Assembly (NCBI GenBank): GCA_030650995.1
Contig: JAUSCY010000078.1
Location: 1-64,000, forward strand
Source: Sheuella sp.
Lineage (GTDB): Bacteria; Pseudomonadota; Gammaproteobacteria; Burkholderiales; Burkholderiaceae_B
Length of the DNA: 64,000 bases
Direction: 5' to 3'
Made by a program: the position numbers and the translations under genes. The notes under the pieces were generated by a model. That model made no database searches, was not told where the DNA came from, and was given only the letters and a program-made list of their open reading frames with translations. Below are positions 33,901 to 43,604 of the stretch, piece after piece. Position 1 is the stretch's first letter. Each line of letters begins with the position of its first letter.

Positions 33901-35367
33901 ATGACTCCGGATCGTCCAAACAGCTTGAATGCAGCTATTGCTCCAAATATTTTTGATGCATTTCTGGACACGAAATTATTGCTTCCCCTGGTACTTGGAC
34001 ACCTTTTGTCTCCCAGGCTCTGGGATTTCAGCCAACGCGTACAAAAACGCTTTGCGACGACAGAACAAATGCGGCCTGTCGATTCCACGCCTAATTCAGA
34101 CGCTCTACTCATGGTTAAAGCCATTCAGCTCGAGCTCAACCGACATTTCAAACATCTGCATCAGAACGAATATGTGGAAATCTATGGCGAACTGAATTTA
34201 GCCGATGAAGCGCATCGTCTTGGCAAATCGAGCATGGACTTTGCTGTCGAAAAGCTGTTGGCAAGCTACCGCAAGCTTCTTGATTCAGGATCCATCTCAG
34301 CGGAAACATTTCAACGCATGACTACAGGGTTGGAGCAAGGCAAGTTTCCCGCTTTTTACTATGCCAATTTCGACGTCATTCGCGCCAACCGACTACTGGG
34401 AAGCGGCAAAGCCAGTGCGCCCCTTGGTCTGACATCCTGCCTGGATGAGGTAAGTATTTTTGCAGCACTTGCGATGACGCTTCCGGCCGGGAACATAGAG
34501 AATGTCATTTCTCTCTCATCTGTTACCCACTACACTGCCTTTGGCTGGAGTCAAAGCGGTGAAATCTGGTGGTTCTACGGAAAAAACAAACTATTAACTG
34601 CAACAGACTGGAAGCAACTTGTCGCGCAGGATTTCAACGGTGATGCCCAGGCAGCATTCAATCGTTATCTGCACGACTTTGACCGCATCACTTCTGTGGC
34701 GGGCACATTTGATCTGACCACGGGTCATACAGCGATTCCCCTTGACCATATAGAGAAAATCGTTCAAAAGCTTGATCAGTTTTTTGACTGCCGTCTTCAA
34801 CAACTGGCTGCCGGGCTTGCTCAACCCAAAACAATACTTCCTGAAACAGCAATCGCACCGATCCTAAGGGATTTACTTGGCACACAATCTATCGAGCAAG
34901 CGCGTGCGCGGCTTTTAGATTCTGATAATCACGCGTGTCAGCAAGTGCTTTATTCATATCGTAGTTTGAAGGTGAATGATCTCCAGCCCTATCTGACTGT
35001 TGCTCGCCATAATCCGCATGCCAGGCAGATTGGCTCCGGTTTGCAAACACTGCAAGAAGCCTTTGACCTTGTGCAGAGTATTCCGGGTAAGGCGTCAATT
35101 TTTGATGACCGGGACCGCATCGCAATGCCTGACGAAACACTACGCCTGCAAACCGGATCAGATATCGACAAAGCATTGCTGCTACATGTCTTGATCGAAC
35201 ACTATCAAACAGCAACTTCTGCAGGAAGTTTGATTTCTACGCTGGTCACTAGTGACGATAGCTATGTATGCGATCCGCACTCGTGTTTCAGTCTGAACAC
35301 AATGACAACGACTTCGCATCCACAGCATGGCGTGCGTATGACTTTCGCTGACCCTATTCAACTGTGA
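33901..35367 (+). CDS. Uncharacterised protein with possible Cys-His-Asn catalytic set
   Basis: I do not recognise this 488-residue protein. It is mostly helical and soluble, with no signal peptide or membrane helix. The middle segment reads LGLTSCLDEVSIFAALAMTL, then SVTHYTAFGW, then GEIWWFYGKNKL. The order Cys180, His210, Asn229, with a helix after the Cys and a strand holding the His, resembles transglutaminase/papain-like folds; this is inference from pattern only. Start at ATG 33901 is preceded by CAGGAA at good spacing. The stop (TGA) shares its A with the ATG of the MFS exporter downstream, so the two are translationally coupled and likely work together. Confidence 0.75.
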   Translation: MTPDRPNSLNAAIAPNIFDAFLDTKLLLPLVLGHLLSPRLWDFSQRVQKRFATTEQMRPVDSTPNSDALLMVKAIQLELNRHFKHLHQNEYVEIYGELNLADEAHRLGKSSMDFAVEKLLASYRKLLDSGSISAETFQRMTTGLEQGKFPAFYYANFDVIRANRLLGSGKASAPLGLTSCLDEVSIFAALAMTLPAGNIENVISLSSVTHYTAFGWSQSGEIWWFYGKNKLLTATDWKQLVAQDFNGDAQAAFNRYLHDFDRITSVAGTFDLTTGHTAIPLDHIEKIVQKLDQFFDCRLQQLAAGLAQPKTILPETAIAPILRDLLGTQSIEQARARLLDSDNHACQQVLYSYRSLKVNDLQPYLTVARHNPHARQIGSGLQTLQEAFDLVQSIPGKASIFDDRDRIAMPDETLRLQTGSDIDKALLLHVLIEHYQTATSAGSLISTLVTSDDSYVCDPHSCFSLNTMTTTSHPQHGVRMTFADPIQL

Positions 35368-36824
35368 TGCAAGCTAAGAGCGCTGATCGTCAAAACGCCC
35401 CCCCAGTCCTGATGTCAGCACAAGAACGAAGGATTATTTATTGTGTCGCCATCGCGGCATTTACTTTTCAGTTTGAAGCTTTTCTGATTCAAGTTGCTCT
35501 GCCCACGATGTCACGCGAGCTGCATGCGTCCTCAACAGAAATTTCATTTGTAGTACTCACATATCTGCTCGCAACGACCGTTGCACTGGTGCCTGCCGGC
35601 AAAATAGGCGACCGCTTTGGTCTGCGCAGGACCTTTTTGGCGGGTTGTGCAGTCGCTGCAATCTCGACCCTGCTCGCGGGCGTGTCCACACACTTATGGA
35701 TGCTGTGGATATCCAGGTTCTTGCAAGGTCTGGGCATCGGAAGCATGGTGGCCGCGGCTTACGCCATGATTCCCGTCTGGGTCGGAAAAGAGAACACAGG
35801 TCGCGGCTACGGCATGCTTTCAATGGGCGCAAGCATCGGTATGGTTGTGGGACTACCCGTTGGTGGAATCCTGTCCCAAGCGTTAAGTTGGCAATGGATA
35901 TTTCTGATCACAACACCCGTTTTTATCGGGCTTTTTTACTTCGCCTGGAAAGTATTACCCCACGATCAATCGCCGAATCGCACGCATTCGAAAATAAGCT
36001 GCGCCGGGCTCGTTTTTCTAGGCTTGATGCTAACTTGTACGGTATTGGCTCTGAGCCTGGGCGGCGAACTTGGCTGGGCTTCAACGGAAACGCTTTCTTT
36101 GCTTTTTCTCACGCTGTTGCTTACCGCACTTCTATATGCGCTCAGGAATTCCCGACATGCCTTGTTTCCATCTGAAATTTTCAGGGTTTCAGGTTTTGTG
36201 CCTGGTTTATGCGTACTTTTTATATTTTCAATCGCAGTGACCGGCATGCGTTTTTTAATACCCTTTTATCTTCAACTGAACTGCGGTCTGACTGCGCTGA
36301 TGAGCAGCGTATTGTTAATTGCCTACCCGATCAGCCTTGCACCGACAGGGGTTTGGGCAGGAAAGATGGCGGACAAAACTGGATCCCGTGCGCTGGTCAT
36401 CCGCGCATGCCTCATTGCCGCAGCCTGCTGTGGTGTTTATGCGCTCTTTTTAGATTCTCTCGGACTATGGCTTTCTATTCTTTTCATCCTGGGTCTGGGC
36501 GTGGCGACAGGATTGTTCTATGCACCGAACAACCGGTTTTGCATGTCTGAAGTCCCTGACGCACTGAAAGCGCAGGCCGGCGCACTGATGCCTGTCTCAC
36601 TCAATATGGGGAGTCTGATTGGCGTGAGTTTATTTGAGACAGTCTTTGCGATTCACGCGCCAGACGGTGTGATGATGGTCAGCACACTCACGCAGGCAAC
36701 TGGGCCCATGTTGAGCGGGCTCAGTCACGGTTTTACGAATGCTATGGAACTGGCCGTATTCTTGTTCTCAGGCAGTGGATTGATTGCCTATATGCGTTAC
36801 CGGTCAATCGTCAGGGTCAAATGA
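35367..36824 (+). CDS. MFS transporter, DHA2 (14-helix) type
   Basis: This is a drug:H+ antiporter-2-like major facilitator of 485 residues with about 14 helices. Motif A appears as GKIGDRFGLRR near residue 72, the antiporter motif C region as GASIGMVVGLPVGGILSQ, and the loop-8 counterpart as GKMADKTGSR. Such proteins export drugs or metabolites. The ATG at 35367 overlaps the stop of the upstream uncharacterised gene; an in-frame GTG one codon earlier is an alternative. It converges on ispB with only two bases between stops. Confidence 0.9.
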   Translation: MQAKSADRQNAPPVLMSAQERRIIYCVAIAAFTFQFEAFLIQVALPTMSRELHASSTEISFVVLTYLLATTVALVPAGKIGDRFGLRRTFLAGCAVAAISTLLAGVSTHLWMLWISRFLQGLGIGSMVAAAYAMIPVWVGKENTGRGYGMLSMGASIGMVVGLPVGGILSQALSWQWIFLITTPVFIGLFYFAWKVLPHDQSPNRTHSKISCAGLVFLGLMLTCTVLALSLGGELGWASTETLSLLFLTLLLTALLYALRNSRHALFPSEIFRVSGFVPGLCVLFIFSIAVTGMRFLIPFYLQLNCGLTALMSSVLLIAYPISLAPTGVWAGKMADKTGSRALVIRACLIAAACCGVYALFLDSLGLWLSILFILGLGVATGLFYAPNNRFCMSEVPDALKAQAGALMPVSLNMGSLIGVSLFETVFAIHAPDGVMMVSTLTQATGPMLSGLSHGFTNAMELAVFLFSGSGLIAYMRYRSIVRVK

Positions 36825-36826
36825 TG

Positions 36827-37795
36827 CTAACGATCGCGATCTACCGCGAATGCGCACAAGGCCAGTAAGGAATTCTTGCACTCCGACGCAGGAAAAGCCT
36901 CAAGCGCCTGACTGGCCAGACCGGCCTCGGCCATTGCGCTTTGACGCGCGTGCTCAAGTGCACCGGTCTCCTGGATAGCAAGTGCCACAGCATCAAAGTC
37001 CGCCTCACCATGCTCAATTGCATGACGGATGAGTGCTTTCTGTGCGTCTGTCCCCACCTCCAGGACACGAATCAAGGGCAAGGTTGGCTTACCTTCACGC
37101 AGATCATCTCCGACATTTTTGCCTAGTGCCGAGGCATCTCCGCTGTAATCCAGGACATCATCGACCAACTGAAAAGCTGTACCAATATGCCGCCCATAAG
37201 CAGCGGCAGCAGCCTGCTGTGCGGCCGTAGCCCCGGCAAGTACTGCACCCGCCTGTGCTGCAGCCTCAAACAGTTTGGCTGTTTTAAAACGCACGACTTG
37301 CAAATAGCGCGCCTCGGAGACGTCCGGATCATGGACATTGAGCAGCTGCAGCACCTCGCCCTCGGCGATGACTGTTGTCGCCCCCGACATAATCTGCATA
37401 ATCCGCATGCTATCGACATCAACCATCATTTCAAAAGCGCGCGAGTACAGGTAGTCACCCACAAGAACACTGGCAGCATTACCAAAAACAGCATTGGCTG
37501 TACTACGCCCACGTCGCAACGAAGACTCGTCAACGACATCGTCGTGCAGCAAGGTGGCCGTATGGATAAATTCGACCACTGCAGCCATCAGATGCTGGTG
37601 GCTGCCCTGATAGCCAAGCGCCTGGGCGACCATCAGCAGCATGGCTGGACGCATGCGCTTACCACCCGCACCGATGATGTAGTCACCAATCGTGCGGATC
37701 AGCACCACTTCAGAATTAAGGCGCTCACGAATGACAGCGTCAACCGCATTCATGTCGCGCGCGACGGGAGAGAGGAGTTCAGAGAGCTTATGCAC
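36827..37795 (-). CDS. ispB: Octaprenyl diphosphate synthase
   Basis: IspB extends farnesyl diphosphate with isopentenyl diphosphate to the C40 side chain of ubiquinone. The first Asp-rich motif is DDVVD at residues 85-89, the second is DDVLD at residues 212-216, and the substrate-binding GGKRMRP is at residues 44-50. Length is 322 residues, as for E. coli IspB. It is divergent from rplU, a gene order conserved across proteobacteria. Ubiquinone genes ubiB, ubiJ and ubiE occur later in the window. Confidence 0.95.
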   Translation of the reverse strand: MHKLSELLSPVARDMNAVDAVIRERLNSEVVLIRTIGDYIIGAGGKRMRPAMLLMVAQALGYQGSHQHLMAAVVEFIHTATLLHDDVVDESSLRRGRSTANAVFGNAASVLVGDYLYSRAFEMMVDVDSMRIMQIMSGATTVIAEGEVLQLLNVHDPDVSEARYLQVVRFKTAKLFEAAAQAGAVLAGATAAQQAAAAAYGRHIGTAFQLVDDVLDYSGDASALGKNVGDDLREGKPTLPLIRVLEVGTDAQKALIRHAIEHGEADFDAVALAIQETGALEHARQSAMAEAGLASQALEAFPASECKNSLLALCAFAVDRDR

Positions 37796-37806
37796 AGGAC
37801 TTTCTT

Positions 37807-37835
37807 TTGACTTTCAAGTAGTTAGGCGTTAATAT
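37807..37835 (+). promoter_or_regulatory. Strong sigma-70 promoter of rplU-rpmA
   Basis: TTGACT (37807-37812) and TAATAT (37830-37835) are separated by exactly 17 bases, an almost consensus promoter, about 75 bases upstream of the rplU start. It drives the ribosomal protein operon and leaves a leader of roughly 70 nucleotides. Confidence 0.75.
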
Positions 37836-37842
37836 TCCGGGT

Positions 37843-37898
37843 TCGGCATTTTGGCCGAGGAAATGCAATTGGATTGCAGTTCTTTTATTCATTGCAAT
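37843..37898 (+). promoter_or_regulatory. Structured 5' leader of rplU with alternative pairings
   Basis: The leader holds a hairpin TCGGC/GCCGA (37843-37858), a second hairpin TGCAAT/ATTGCA (37864-37878) and then the self-complementary ATTGCAAT (37891-37898), which can pair with either arm of the second hairpin. Such mutually exclusive pairing near the ribosome-binding site is compatible with feedback control by L21 or L27, but this is inference. Confidence 0.4.
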
Positions 37899-37915
37899 AA
37901 ACACGAGGTTAACCC

Positions 37916-38227
37916 ATGTACGCGGTCATAAAAACCGGAGGCAAGCAGTATCGCATTGCTTCAGGTGAAAAACTTAAAATAGAACAGATACCGGCAGACA
38001 TTGGGCAAGAAATCACGCTGGATCAGGTGTTATCCGTAGGCGAAGGCGACCAATTAAAAATTGGCACCCCGCTTGTGGCAGGCGCTCTGGTCAAAGCAAC
38101 GGTTCTTGCGCAAGGACGCCATGATAAGGTCACGATCTTCAAGATGCGTCGTCGCAAGCACTACCAGAAGCATCAAGGTCACCGTCAAAACTATACCGAG
38201 ATCCTGATCGGCGACATCACAGCTTAA
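37916..38227 (+). CDS. rplU: 50S ribosomal protein L21
   Basis: L21 binds 23S rRNA in the large subunit. The 103 residues match the family exactly from [13 protein letters not shown] through KIEQIP to the C-terminal [21 protein letters not shown] motif. It has a GAGG ribosome-binding site and is followed 47 bases later by rpmA in the universally conserved L21-L27-Obg order. Confidence 0.98.
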   Translation: MYAVIKTGGKQYRIASGEKLKIEQIPADIGQEITLDQVLSVGEGDQLKIGTPLVAGALVKATVLAQGRHDKVTIFKMRRRKHYQKHQGHRQNYTEILIGDITA

Positions 38228-38274
38228 CGGCTGGGATTCCCGAATATTCAGATCTCGTCATGCAGGAGTAAAAC

Positions 38275-38535
38275 ATGGCACAGAAAAAAGGCGGGGGTAG
38301 TACCCGCAACGGTCGTGACTCAGAATCGAAACGACTAGGCGTTAAAGCCTACGGCGGCGAACTGATTCCGGCTGGTTCAATTATCGTGCGTCAGCGCGGC
38401 ACAACCTTTCACCCGGGCACGAACGTGGGCATTGGCAAAGACCATACCCTGTTCGCACTGATTGACGGACACGTCAAGTTTTCAGTGAAGGGCAAACTCA
38501 ACAAGTCGACCGTTTCGGTCCTCTCTGCTGAGTAA
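38275..38535 (+). CDS. rpmA: 50S ribosomal protein L27
   Basis: L27 is a large-subunit protein whose N terminus reaches the peptidyl transferase centre. The 86 residues begin [20 protein letters not shown], with no Firmicute-type cleavable extension, and include [13 protein letters not shown] and the [12 protein letters not shown] core. Its stop is followed by an intrinsic terminator, so obg mostly needs its own promoter or read-through. Confidence 0.98.
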   Translation: MAQKKGGGSTRNGRDSESKRLGVKAYGGELIPAGSIIVRQRGTTFHPGTNVGIGKDHTLFALIDGHVKFSVKGKLNKSTVSVLSAE

Positions 38536-38554
38536 TCGGCTTCCAAGCCTTTGA

Positions 38555-38590
38555 AAGCCCTGTCGCGAACGGCAGGGCTTTTTATTTTTA
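38555..38590 (+). terminator. Rho-independent terminator after rpmA
   Basis: AAGCCCTG and CAGGGCTT form a perfect 8-base stem (38555-38562 with 38573-38580) around TCGCGAACGG, followed by TTTATTTTTA. It lies 19 bases after the rpmA stop and ends only about 16 bases before the obg start. Confidence 0.85.
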
Positions 38591-38605
38591 CGGTACCATC
38601 ATCAA

Positions 38606-39736
38606 ATGAAATTCGTCGACGAAGCAACTATTGAAGTCATTGCTGGCAAGGGTGGCAACGGCGCGCACAGCTTTCGCCGTGAAAAGTTCATTCCCAAGGG
38701 TGGGCCGGATGGCGGTGACGGCGGGCGAGGTGCCAGCATCTTTGCGATCGCCGACCGTAATATCAACACCCTGATCGATTTCCGTTATGCCCGTAAGCAT
38801 GTCGGCAAGCATGGTGAACACGGCCGCGGCTCGGATATGTATGGCGCAGCCGCTGCAAACATCACCCTGCGTGTACCAGTAGGCACCATTATTTATGATG
38901 CGGATACAGGCGAAGAGCTCTTTGACCTCAACCATCATGACCAGCAAGTCGTATTAGCGGCCGGTGGCGAAGGTGGTCTGGGTAACGTGCATTTCAAATC
39001 AAGCGTAAACCGTGCCCCAAAGCAATGGACTCCCGGTAAGGATGGCGAACAACGCCGCCTGAGACTCGAGCTTAAAGTATTGGCCGATGTGGGCTTGCTG
39101 GGTATGCCCAATGCGGGCAAATCCACGCTCATCAGCCGTATATCTAACGCTCGACCCAAAATCGCCGACTACCCCTTCACCACCCTGCACCCGAATCTGG
39201 GTGTGGTGCGTACCTCTGAATCGCGAAGCTTTGTCGTGGCAGATATTCCAGGTCTGATTGAGGGAGCCTCCGAAGGCGCCGGTCTTGGACACTTGTTTTT
39301 ACGCCACTTGAGCCGTACACGTATTCTGTTGCATCTGGTCGACGTGTCGTCACAAGATCCTGACGAAGATGCAGTTGACCGTGCAGTGGGTGAGGCTCGC
39401 GCGATCGTTGAAGAGCTGCGGCTCTACGACGAAACGCTGTATAAAAAACCGCGCTGGCTTGTGTTGAACAAGCTCGACATGGTTGCAAATCCTGAGGATG
39501 TCAAAAAACGTTTCCTCAAAGCCTATAAATGGAAAGGCCCTGTCTACGCTATTTCCGCGCTGTCGGGCGATGGTACCCAGCAATTGATATGGGACCTGCA
39601 GGATGCAATTGATGCCTACCGTCAGGAAGACAACATCGCGGAAGACCGTGCTGCAGGCACTTACATTGCAGAGGACCCACGCTTTGACGAGACGCGCGCC
39701 GATGCCGATACCCAGGCACCACTCAAAGACGATTAA
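38606..39736 (+). CDS. obg: GTPase Obg/CgtA
   Basis: Obg is an essential GTPase acting in 50S assembly and stress control. The N-terminal glycine-rich Obg fold ([27 protein letters not shown]) covers about residues 1-158, and the G domain begins at 160 with P-loop GMPNAGKS (166-173). [20 protein letters not shown] is switch II and NKLD is the G4 motif. The variable acidic C-terminal tail ends at residue 376. It sits between rpmA and proB. Confidence 0.97.
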   Translation: MKFVDEATIEVIAGKGGNGAHSFRREKFIPKGGPDGGDGGRGASIFAIADRNINTLIDFRYARKHVGKHGEHGRGSDMYGAAAANITLRVPVGTIIYDADTGEELFDLNHHDQQVVLAAGGEGGLGNVHFKSSVNRAPKQWTPGKDGEQRRLRLELKVLADVGLLGMPNAGKSTLISRISNARPKIADYPFTTLHPNLGVVRTSESRSFVVADIPGLIEGASEGAGLGHLFLRHLSRTRILLHLVDVSSQDPDEDAVDRAVGEARAIVEELRLYDETLYKKPRWLVLNKLDMVANPEDVKKRFLKAYKWKGPVYAISALSGDGTQQLIWDLQDAIDAYRQEDNIAEDRAAGTYIAEDPRFDETRADADTQAPLKDD

Positions 39737-39785
39737 ATATATAGATTTTTAGTTTCATTTTTTGCTCCACTCACGCATCGTTAAC

Positions 39786-40922
39786 ATGACCGACCAAAAC
39801 CCTCTCGTTTCTGTGATTGCTCAAGCCTCACGCATCGTGGCCAAAGTAGGTTCATCGCTGGTGACCAATGATGGCCAGGGCCTTGACCGGGAAGCGGTCG
39901 CACACTGGGCACTACAAATAGCAGAGTTACGCAAGCAGGGTAAACAGGTTGTGCTGGTGTCCAGTGGTGCGATCGCCGAAGGTATGGCGCGTCTGGGCTG
40001 GGCCAAACGGCCCACCTCAATGCATGAGTTACAAGCTGCGGCGGCCGTGGGTCAGATGGGTCTGGTCCAGGCCTACGAGGCGGCCTTTTCTGAGCATAAT
40101 TTGCGTACAGCTCAAATCTTGCTCACACACGAAGATCTCTCTGATCGCCAGCGCTATCTCAATGCACGATCCACGCTCTTTGCGCTGCTCAGGCTGGGTG
40201 TCGTGCCAATCGTGAACGAAAACGATACTGTCGCTACCGATGAAATCGCTGTGGGCGATAACGATACGATGGGCGCACTGGTCACAAACCTGATCGAAGC
40301 TGATGCCCTCATTATCCTGACAGACCAACGCGGTTTATATGAGGCAGATCCTCGCCGCGATCCGAAGGCGCGTTTTGTCTCACACGCCAAAGCCGGCGAT
40401 CCTGCCCTGGAAGCCATGGCAGGCGGCACCGGAAGTGGGATCGGCAAAGGCGGTATGCTGACCAAGATCCTTGCTGCCAAACGTGCGGCACGCAGTGGTG
40501 CGCATACGATCATTGCCTCGGGCCGTGAGCAGGATGTCATGATCCGACTGGCCGCAGGCGAGTGTATCGGGACGGAGTTACATGCCGACGTCCCTGTCCT
40601 GTCCGCCCGTAAACAATGGATGGCAGATCATTTGCGTCTTCCTGGCAAGCTGATCCTGGATCAGGGTGCTGCCAACGCTTTGCGTACAGAAGGCAAAAGC
40701 CTTTTACCGATAGGGGTAAAAAGTATAGAGGGCGAGTTTGAACCAGGCGATGTTGTCGCTTGTCTGGATCCACAGGGCAAAGAATGTGCCCGTGGACTGA
40801 CCAACTACTCTTCGTCCGACGCGCGTCGGATCATGGGTCAGCCTTCATCGAAAATTATGGATATTCTGGGTAGCGTGAGTGAAAAAGAGCTTGTGCACCG
40901 GGACAACCTGATCGTTCTCTGA
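39786..40922 (+). CDS. proB: Glutamate 5-kinase
   Basis: ProB phosphorylates glutamate in the first step of proline synthesis. The amino-acid-kinase domain includes [41 protein letters not shown] and [14 protein letters not shown]. The C-terminal PUA domain begins near residue 280 ([12 protein letters not shown]). The ATG at 39786 gives 378 residues; a TTG eight codons earlier is in frame but has no better ribosome-binding site. proA is not adjacent. Confidence 0.96.
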   Translation: MTDQNPLVSVIAQASRIVAKVGSSLVTNDGQGLDREAVAHWALQIAELRKQGKQVVLVSSGAIAEGMARLGWAKRPTSMHELQAAAAVGQMGLVQAYEAAFSEHNLRTAQILLTHEDLSDRQRYLNARSTLFALLRLGVVPIVNENDTVATDEIAVGDNDTMGALVTNLIEADALIILTDQRGLYEADPRRDPKARFVSHAKAGDPALEAMAGGTGSGIGKGGMLTKILAAKRAARSGAHTIIASGREQDVMIRLAAGECIGTELHADVPVLSARKQWMADHLRLPGKLILDQGAANALRTEGKSLLPIGVKSIEGEFEPGDVVACLDPQGKECARGLTNYSSSDARRIMGQPSSKIMDILGSVSEKELVHRDNLIVL

Positions 40923-40942
40923 GGATTGCGCAGCAGGAAATA

Positions 40943-42640
40943 CTAAACCTGAGCTTGCAAGTGCTCCGTTTTCGCAATCGAACGAAGCGGTAATTCAATG
41001 TAAAAAATCGCCCCGCCCGCTGGAATGTTTTCTGCATGAATTTTCCCTCCATGCGCGTGCACAATACGACGGCAAATTGCAAGCCCGAGCCCTGTTCCAC
41101 CTGAGCCATCTTTTGTCAGACTCGACTGCACGAATGGCTCAAAAATATGCTCAAGCTCTTTTTGTGGAATGCCGCAGCCCTCGTCCTGCACATAAAAACG
41201 CAAACTATCAGAACTGAGCATCTCCAGGCCAACGATAATTTTTTGACCTGCCTGCGAAAATTTCAATGCATTGGCGACGACATTGCGCAATACCTGATGA
41301 ATCCTGATCGCATCGGCCAGCATCATCACAGGCGCGTCAGGCATACACTTAAATAACTTCACCGATCTTGCACTTAGCAGTGGTGCCAATTCCTTTTCCA
41401 CCTCATCAACCAACTGCCTGGCATCGACCCGGGTGAAATCCGCCTCGGAAAAAGCACTGTCGATTTTTGAAATATCCAGTAAATCATTGACCAGCGTAAG
41501 CATGCGCTGTCCTGAAGTGTGAATGTCGTTGAACATTTCCGATACTTTCGGCTGCTCCTGCGTGCGCATTAAGCCTAATTCAGAGAACCCCAGGATAGAC
41601 TGTAGGGGCGTACGCAACTCATGGCTGATATTGGCGATGAACTCTTCCTTGGTTCTCGCAGCTTCCCGGGAACTGCGCCATGCAATCCTCGCCATGACAA
41701 TAATGACGGTGAATGCCAACGCTCCGACAAGAACAAACCAGGACAGCAATCTAAACCAGTCGTTCCAGACTGCCGACATGGGACGCTCCACTAGCGACAC
41801 GAGAGGCCAGGCGCGTGAAGTACGGACAGAAACAATCTGCTCGCCCTCACCTGCGCCGGTGCCGATGTATGTACCTTGGGCACGGGGTTTGAGTTGATCG
41901 ATGATTTCAAGATGACCCGCTAGCGTTGTACCTAGTGGTAGCACTTGTGGGTAGCTCGCAATGACATCCCCGGTATAAGAGGTCAGGACGGCTGAAAAAT
42001 CAGACTCTCCAAGCGCAACCGCTTGAAAATTAGCAAAAAAATCAGGGTTCAACATTGCCACCAGATACAAAGTCCGGGCATCATGCGTCAGCACCCTGCG
42101 AATCAGGGGGAGTGCAAAAATCTTCAGCGACTCCGCTGACGGCTGGCGACCGGATGACAGATACTCCAGATAGCGCACGGGAATCAAACGCGATAAAACG
42201 GGAGCATCGTTGACGGGCAACACACCAAACATTTCCAGATTGATGCGCTGATCTTGCTCCCCCTCGCGACTCGACATCACAATCAGCCCTGAGCTATCGA
42301 TTAAAGCTAAGCTACGGATTGAAGTCAGGGAGCCGACTGTTTGCAACGCAGGTGCCCGCAATCTGCTGCCAGAAGCCTCAGTGCTAGCACGTACGGTCTC
42401 TGAGAGATCCGCCAGCGCCAAGGCTGCGACATCGAGTGTACGCACAGCATGATCATCGAGCAGGCGGGCAAATAACTCTGCACGGTGCCTGTCATTACGG
42501 ATGATTTCATTTTTTTCGTACCAGACAATCCAGCCAACCAAGAACGCGACAATAAGCGAGATGACCGTCACAAACCACATGCCCTGACGTGTCAGTGGAG
42601 TACGGGTTTCGAGTGTGGTCAAGATGCCTGGCCTCATCAT
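40943..42640 (-). CDS. Membrane sensor histidine kinase with large periplasmic domain
   Basis: This sensor kinase has about 565 residues. Helix 1 is at about 21-41, followed by a ~255-residue periplasmic sensor (Cache-like) and helix 2 at about 298-318. HisKA follows with phospho-acceptor His340 in NISHELRTPLQS, then a HATPase domain (NVVANALKFS, DEGCGIP, GGTGLGLAICRRIV). It has no receiver or Hpt of its own. The ATG at 42640, with GAGGTG upstream, is preferred over longer readings. It starts 7 bases after the stop of a periplasmic binding-protein gene, which presumably delivers the signal. Likely phosphate acceptors are encoded divergently at 43605-44983. Confidence 0.9.
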   Translation of the reverse strand: MMRPGILTTLETRTPLTRQGMWFVTVISLIVAFLVGWIVWYEKNEIIRNDRHRAELFARLLDDHAVRTLDVAALALADLSETVRASTEASGSRLRAPALQTVGSLTSIRSLALIDSSGLIVMSSREGEQDQRINLEMFGVLPVNDAPVLSRLIPVRYLEYLSSGRQPSAESLKIFALPLIRRVLTHDARTLYLVAMLNPDFFANFQAVALGESDFSAVLTSYTGDVIASYPQVLPLGTTLAGHLEIIDQLKPRAQGTYIGTGAGEGEQIVSVRTSRAWPLVSLVERPMSAVWNDWFRLLSWFVLVGALAFTVIIVMARIAWRSSREAARTKEEFIANISHELRTPLQSILGFSELGLMRTQEQPKVSEMFNDIHTSGQRMLTLVNDLLDISKIDSAFSEADFTRVDARQLVDEVEKELAPLLSARSVKLFKCMPDAPVMMLADAIRIHQVLRNVVANALKFSQAGQKIIVGLEMLSSDSLRFYVQDEGCGIPQKELEHIFEPFVQSSLTKDGSGGTGLGLAICRRIVHAHGGKIHAENIPAGGAIFYIELPLRSIAKTEHLQAQV

Positions 42641-42647
42641 GGACACC

Positions 42648-43511
42648 TCACCTGACAACCATGGGTGCCATACCGTGCTGTTGGGCAGCGCGCTCAAGAC
42701 GACCGTCTCGCTTGATCGCATCCACGAACTGGTTCACCCTGTTGAGCCATTGCTGATCGCCGGGCTTGATCGCATAGGCATAAGGCATGACCTCTCGATG
42801 GGTATCAGGCGAAATGAGTCGGATCGCGTCATTGCGGTCCAGCACGCGTCGGCCGTTCGGATAATCTGTCATGAACACGTCTATACGCCCCGACAGCAAC
42901 TCTTTTTCCCTGTTCATGGGAGGTCGCACAACCACAACAGAGGCTTGTTTCAAGCTATCGAGCATGATTGGCTCCATGAAACTTCCGGCCTGAACACCCA
43001 CAACGACGCCTGGCCGATCAATATCGTCCCAGTATTTGATTTGTCGTTGACCCTTTGTCGTAATTGCATATATGCCACTTTGCATATAAGGCGTGGAAAA
43101 GGCTAGCAACTGGGCCCGGGGTGCGATCGCGGCAATCGCAAACATGGCGATTTCACACCGACCAGATAACAAGTCCTCAACCAGTGTTCTGAAAGAAGAA
43201 TCTATATAAACCAGATCAACACCCAGATCGGTGGCCAGGGCGTGGGAAAGATCGATGTCAATCCCGCTCAGCGCACGCGTATGTGGATTGCGAAAGGTCA
43301 CGCCATAGTATTCGGGCCAGATGCAGACCCTTAACTGGCCAGCGTCACGAATCCTCGCCTCGGTACCCGCAGCGCAAACACTCGCTGCACCCCAGGAAAA
43401 AACGCACAGGATGCAAAGCCATCGCAAAATTGTGTGACGATCCGGTTTTGATATGGTGTGTAGACAATACATAAATATATTGAGCCTGATTAGTCGAACC
43501 TGTCGACGCAT
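42648..43511 (-). CDS. Periplasmic amino-acid-type binding protein (SBP family 3), probable sensor partner
   Basis: This 287-residue protein has a signal peptide (ILRWLCILCVFSWGAASVCA) after an unusually long N-terminal region, so the start may lie at a later Met (43472). The family-3 binding fold follows: LRVCIWPEYYGVTFRNP, SGIDIDLSHALATDLGVDLVYI, and GRCEIAMFAIAAIAPRAQLLAFSTPY. No ABC permease or ATPase is nearby; the next gene on the same strand is a sensor kinase 7 bases away. I infer that it presents a ligand to that kinase rather than to a transporter. Confidence 0.85.
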   Translation of the reverse strand: MRRQVRLIRLNIFMYCLHTISKPDRHTILRWLCILCVFSWGAASVCAAGTEARIRDAGQLRVCIWPEYYGVTFRNPHTRALSGIDIDLSHALATDLGVDLVYIDSSFRTLVEDLLSGRCEIAMFAIAAIAPRAQLLAFSTPYMQSGIYAITTKGQRQIKYWDDIDRPGVVVGVQAGSFMEPIMLDSLKQASVVVVRPPMNREKELLSGRIDVFMTDYPNGRRVLDRNDAIRLISPDTHREVMPYAYAIKPGDQQWLNRVNQFVDAIKRDGRLERAAQQHGMAPMVVR

Positions 43512-43604
43512 GCAGGCATCATAATCTGCCTCTACGTACCATTTGTAGTATATATTTCATCTTCCTACGCTTATCAGACGGCTTTTTGATATACAGTACT
43601 TTTC

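Noticed and set aside
37187..37810. 207-codon plus-strand frame opposite ispB
   Set aside because: ispB is certain on the other strand and the antisense product has no protein-like features.
42641..42721. Longer N terminus for the sensor kinase
   Set aside because: The extension overlaps the end of the binding-protein gene; the ATG at 42640 has a good GAGGTG site and leaves a normal first membrane helix.
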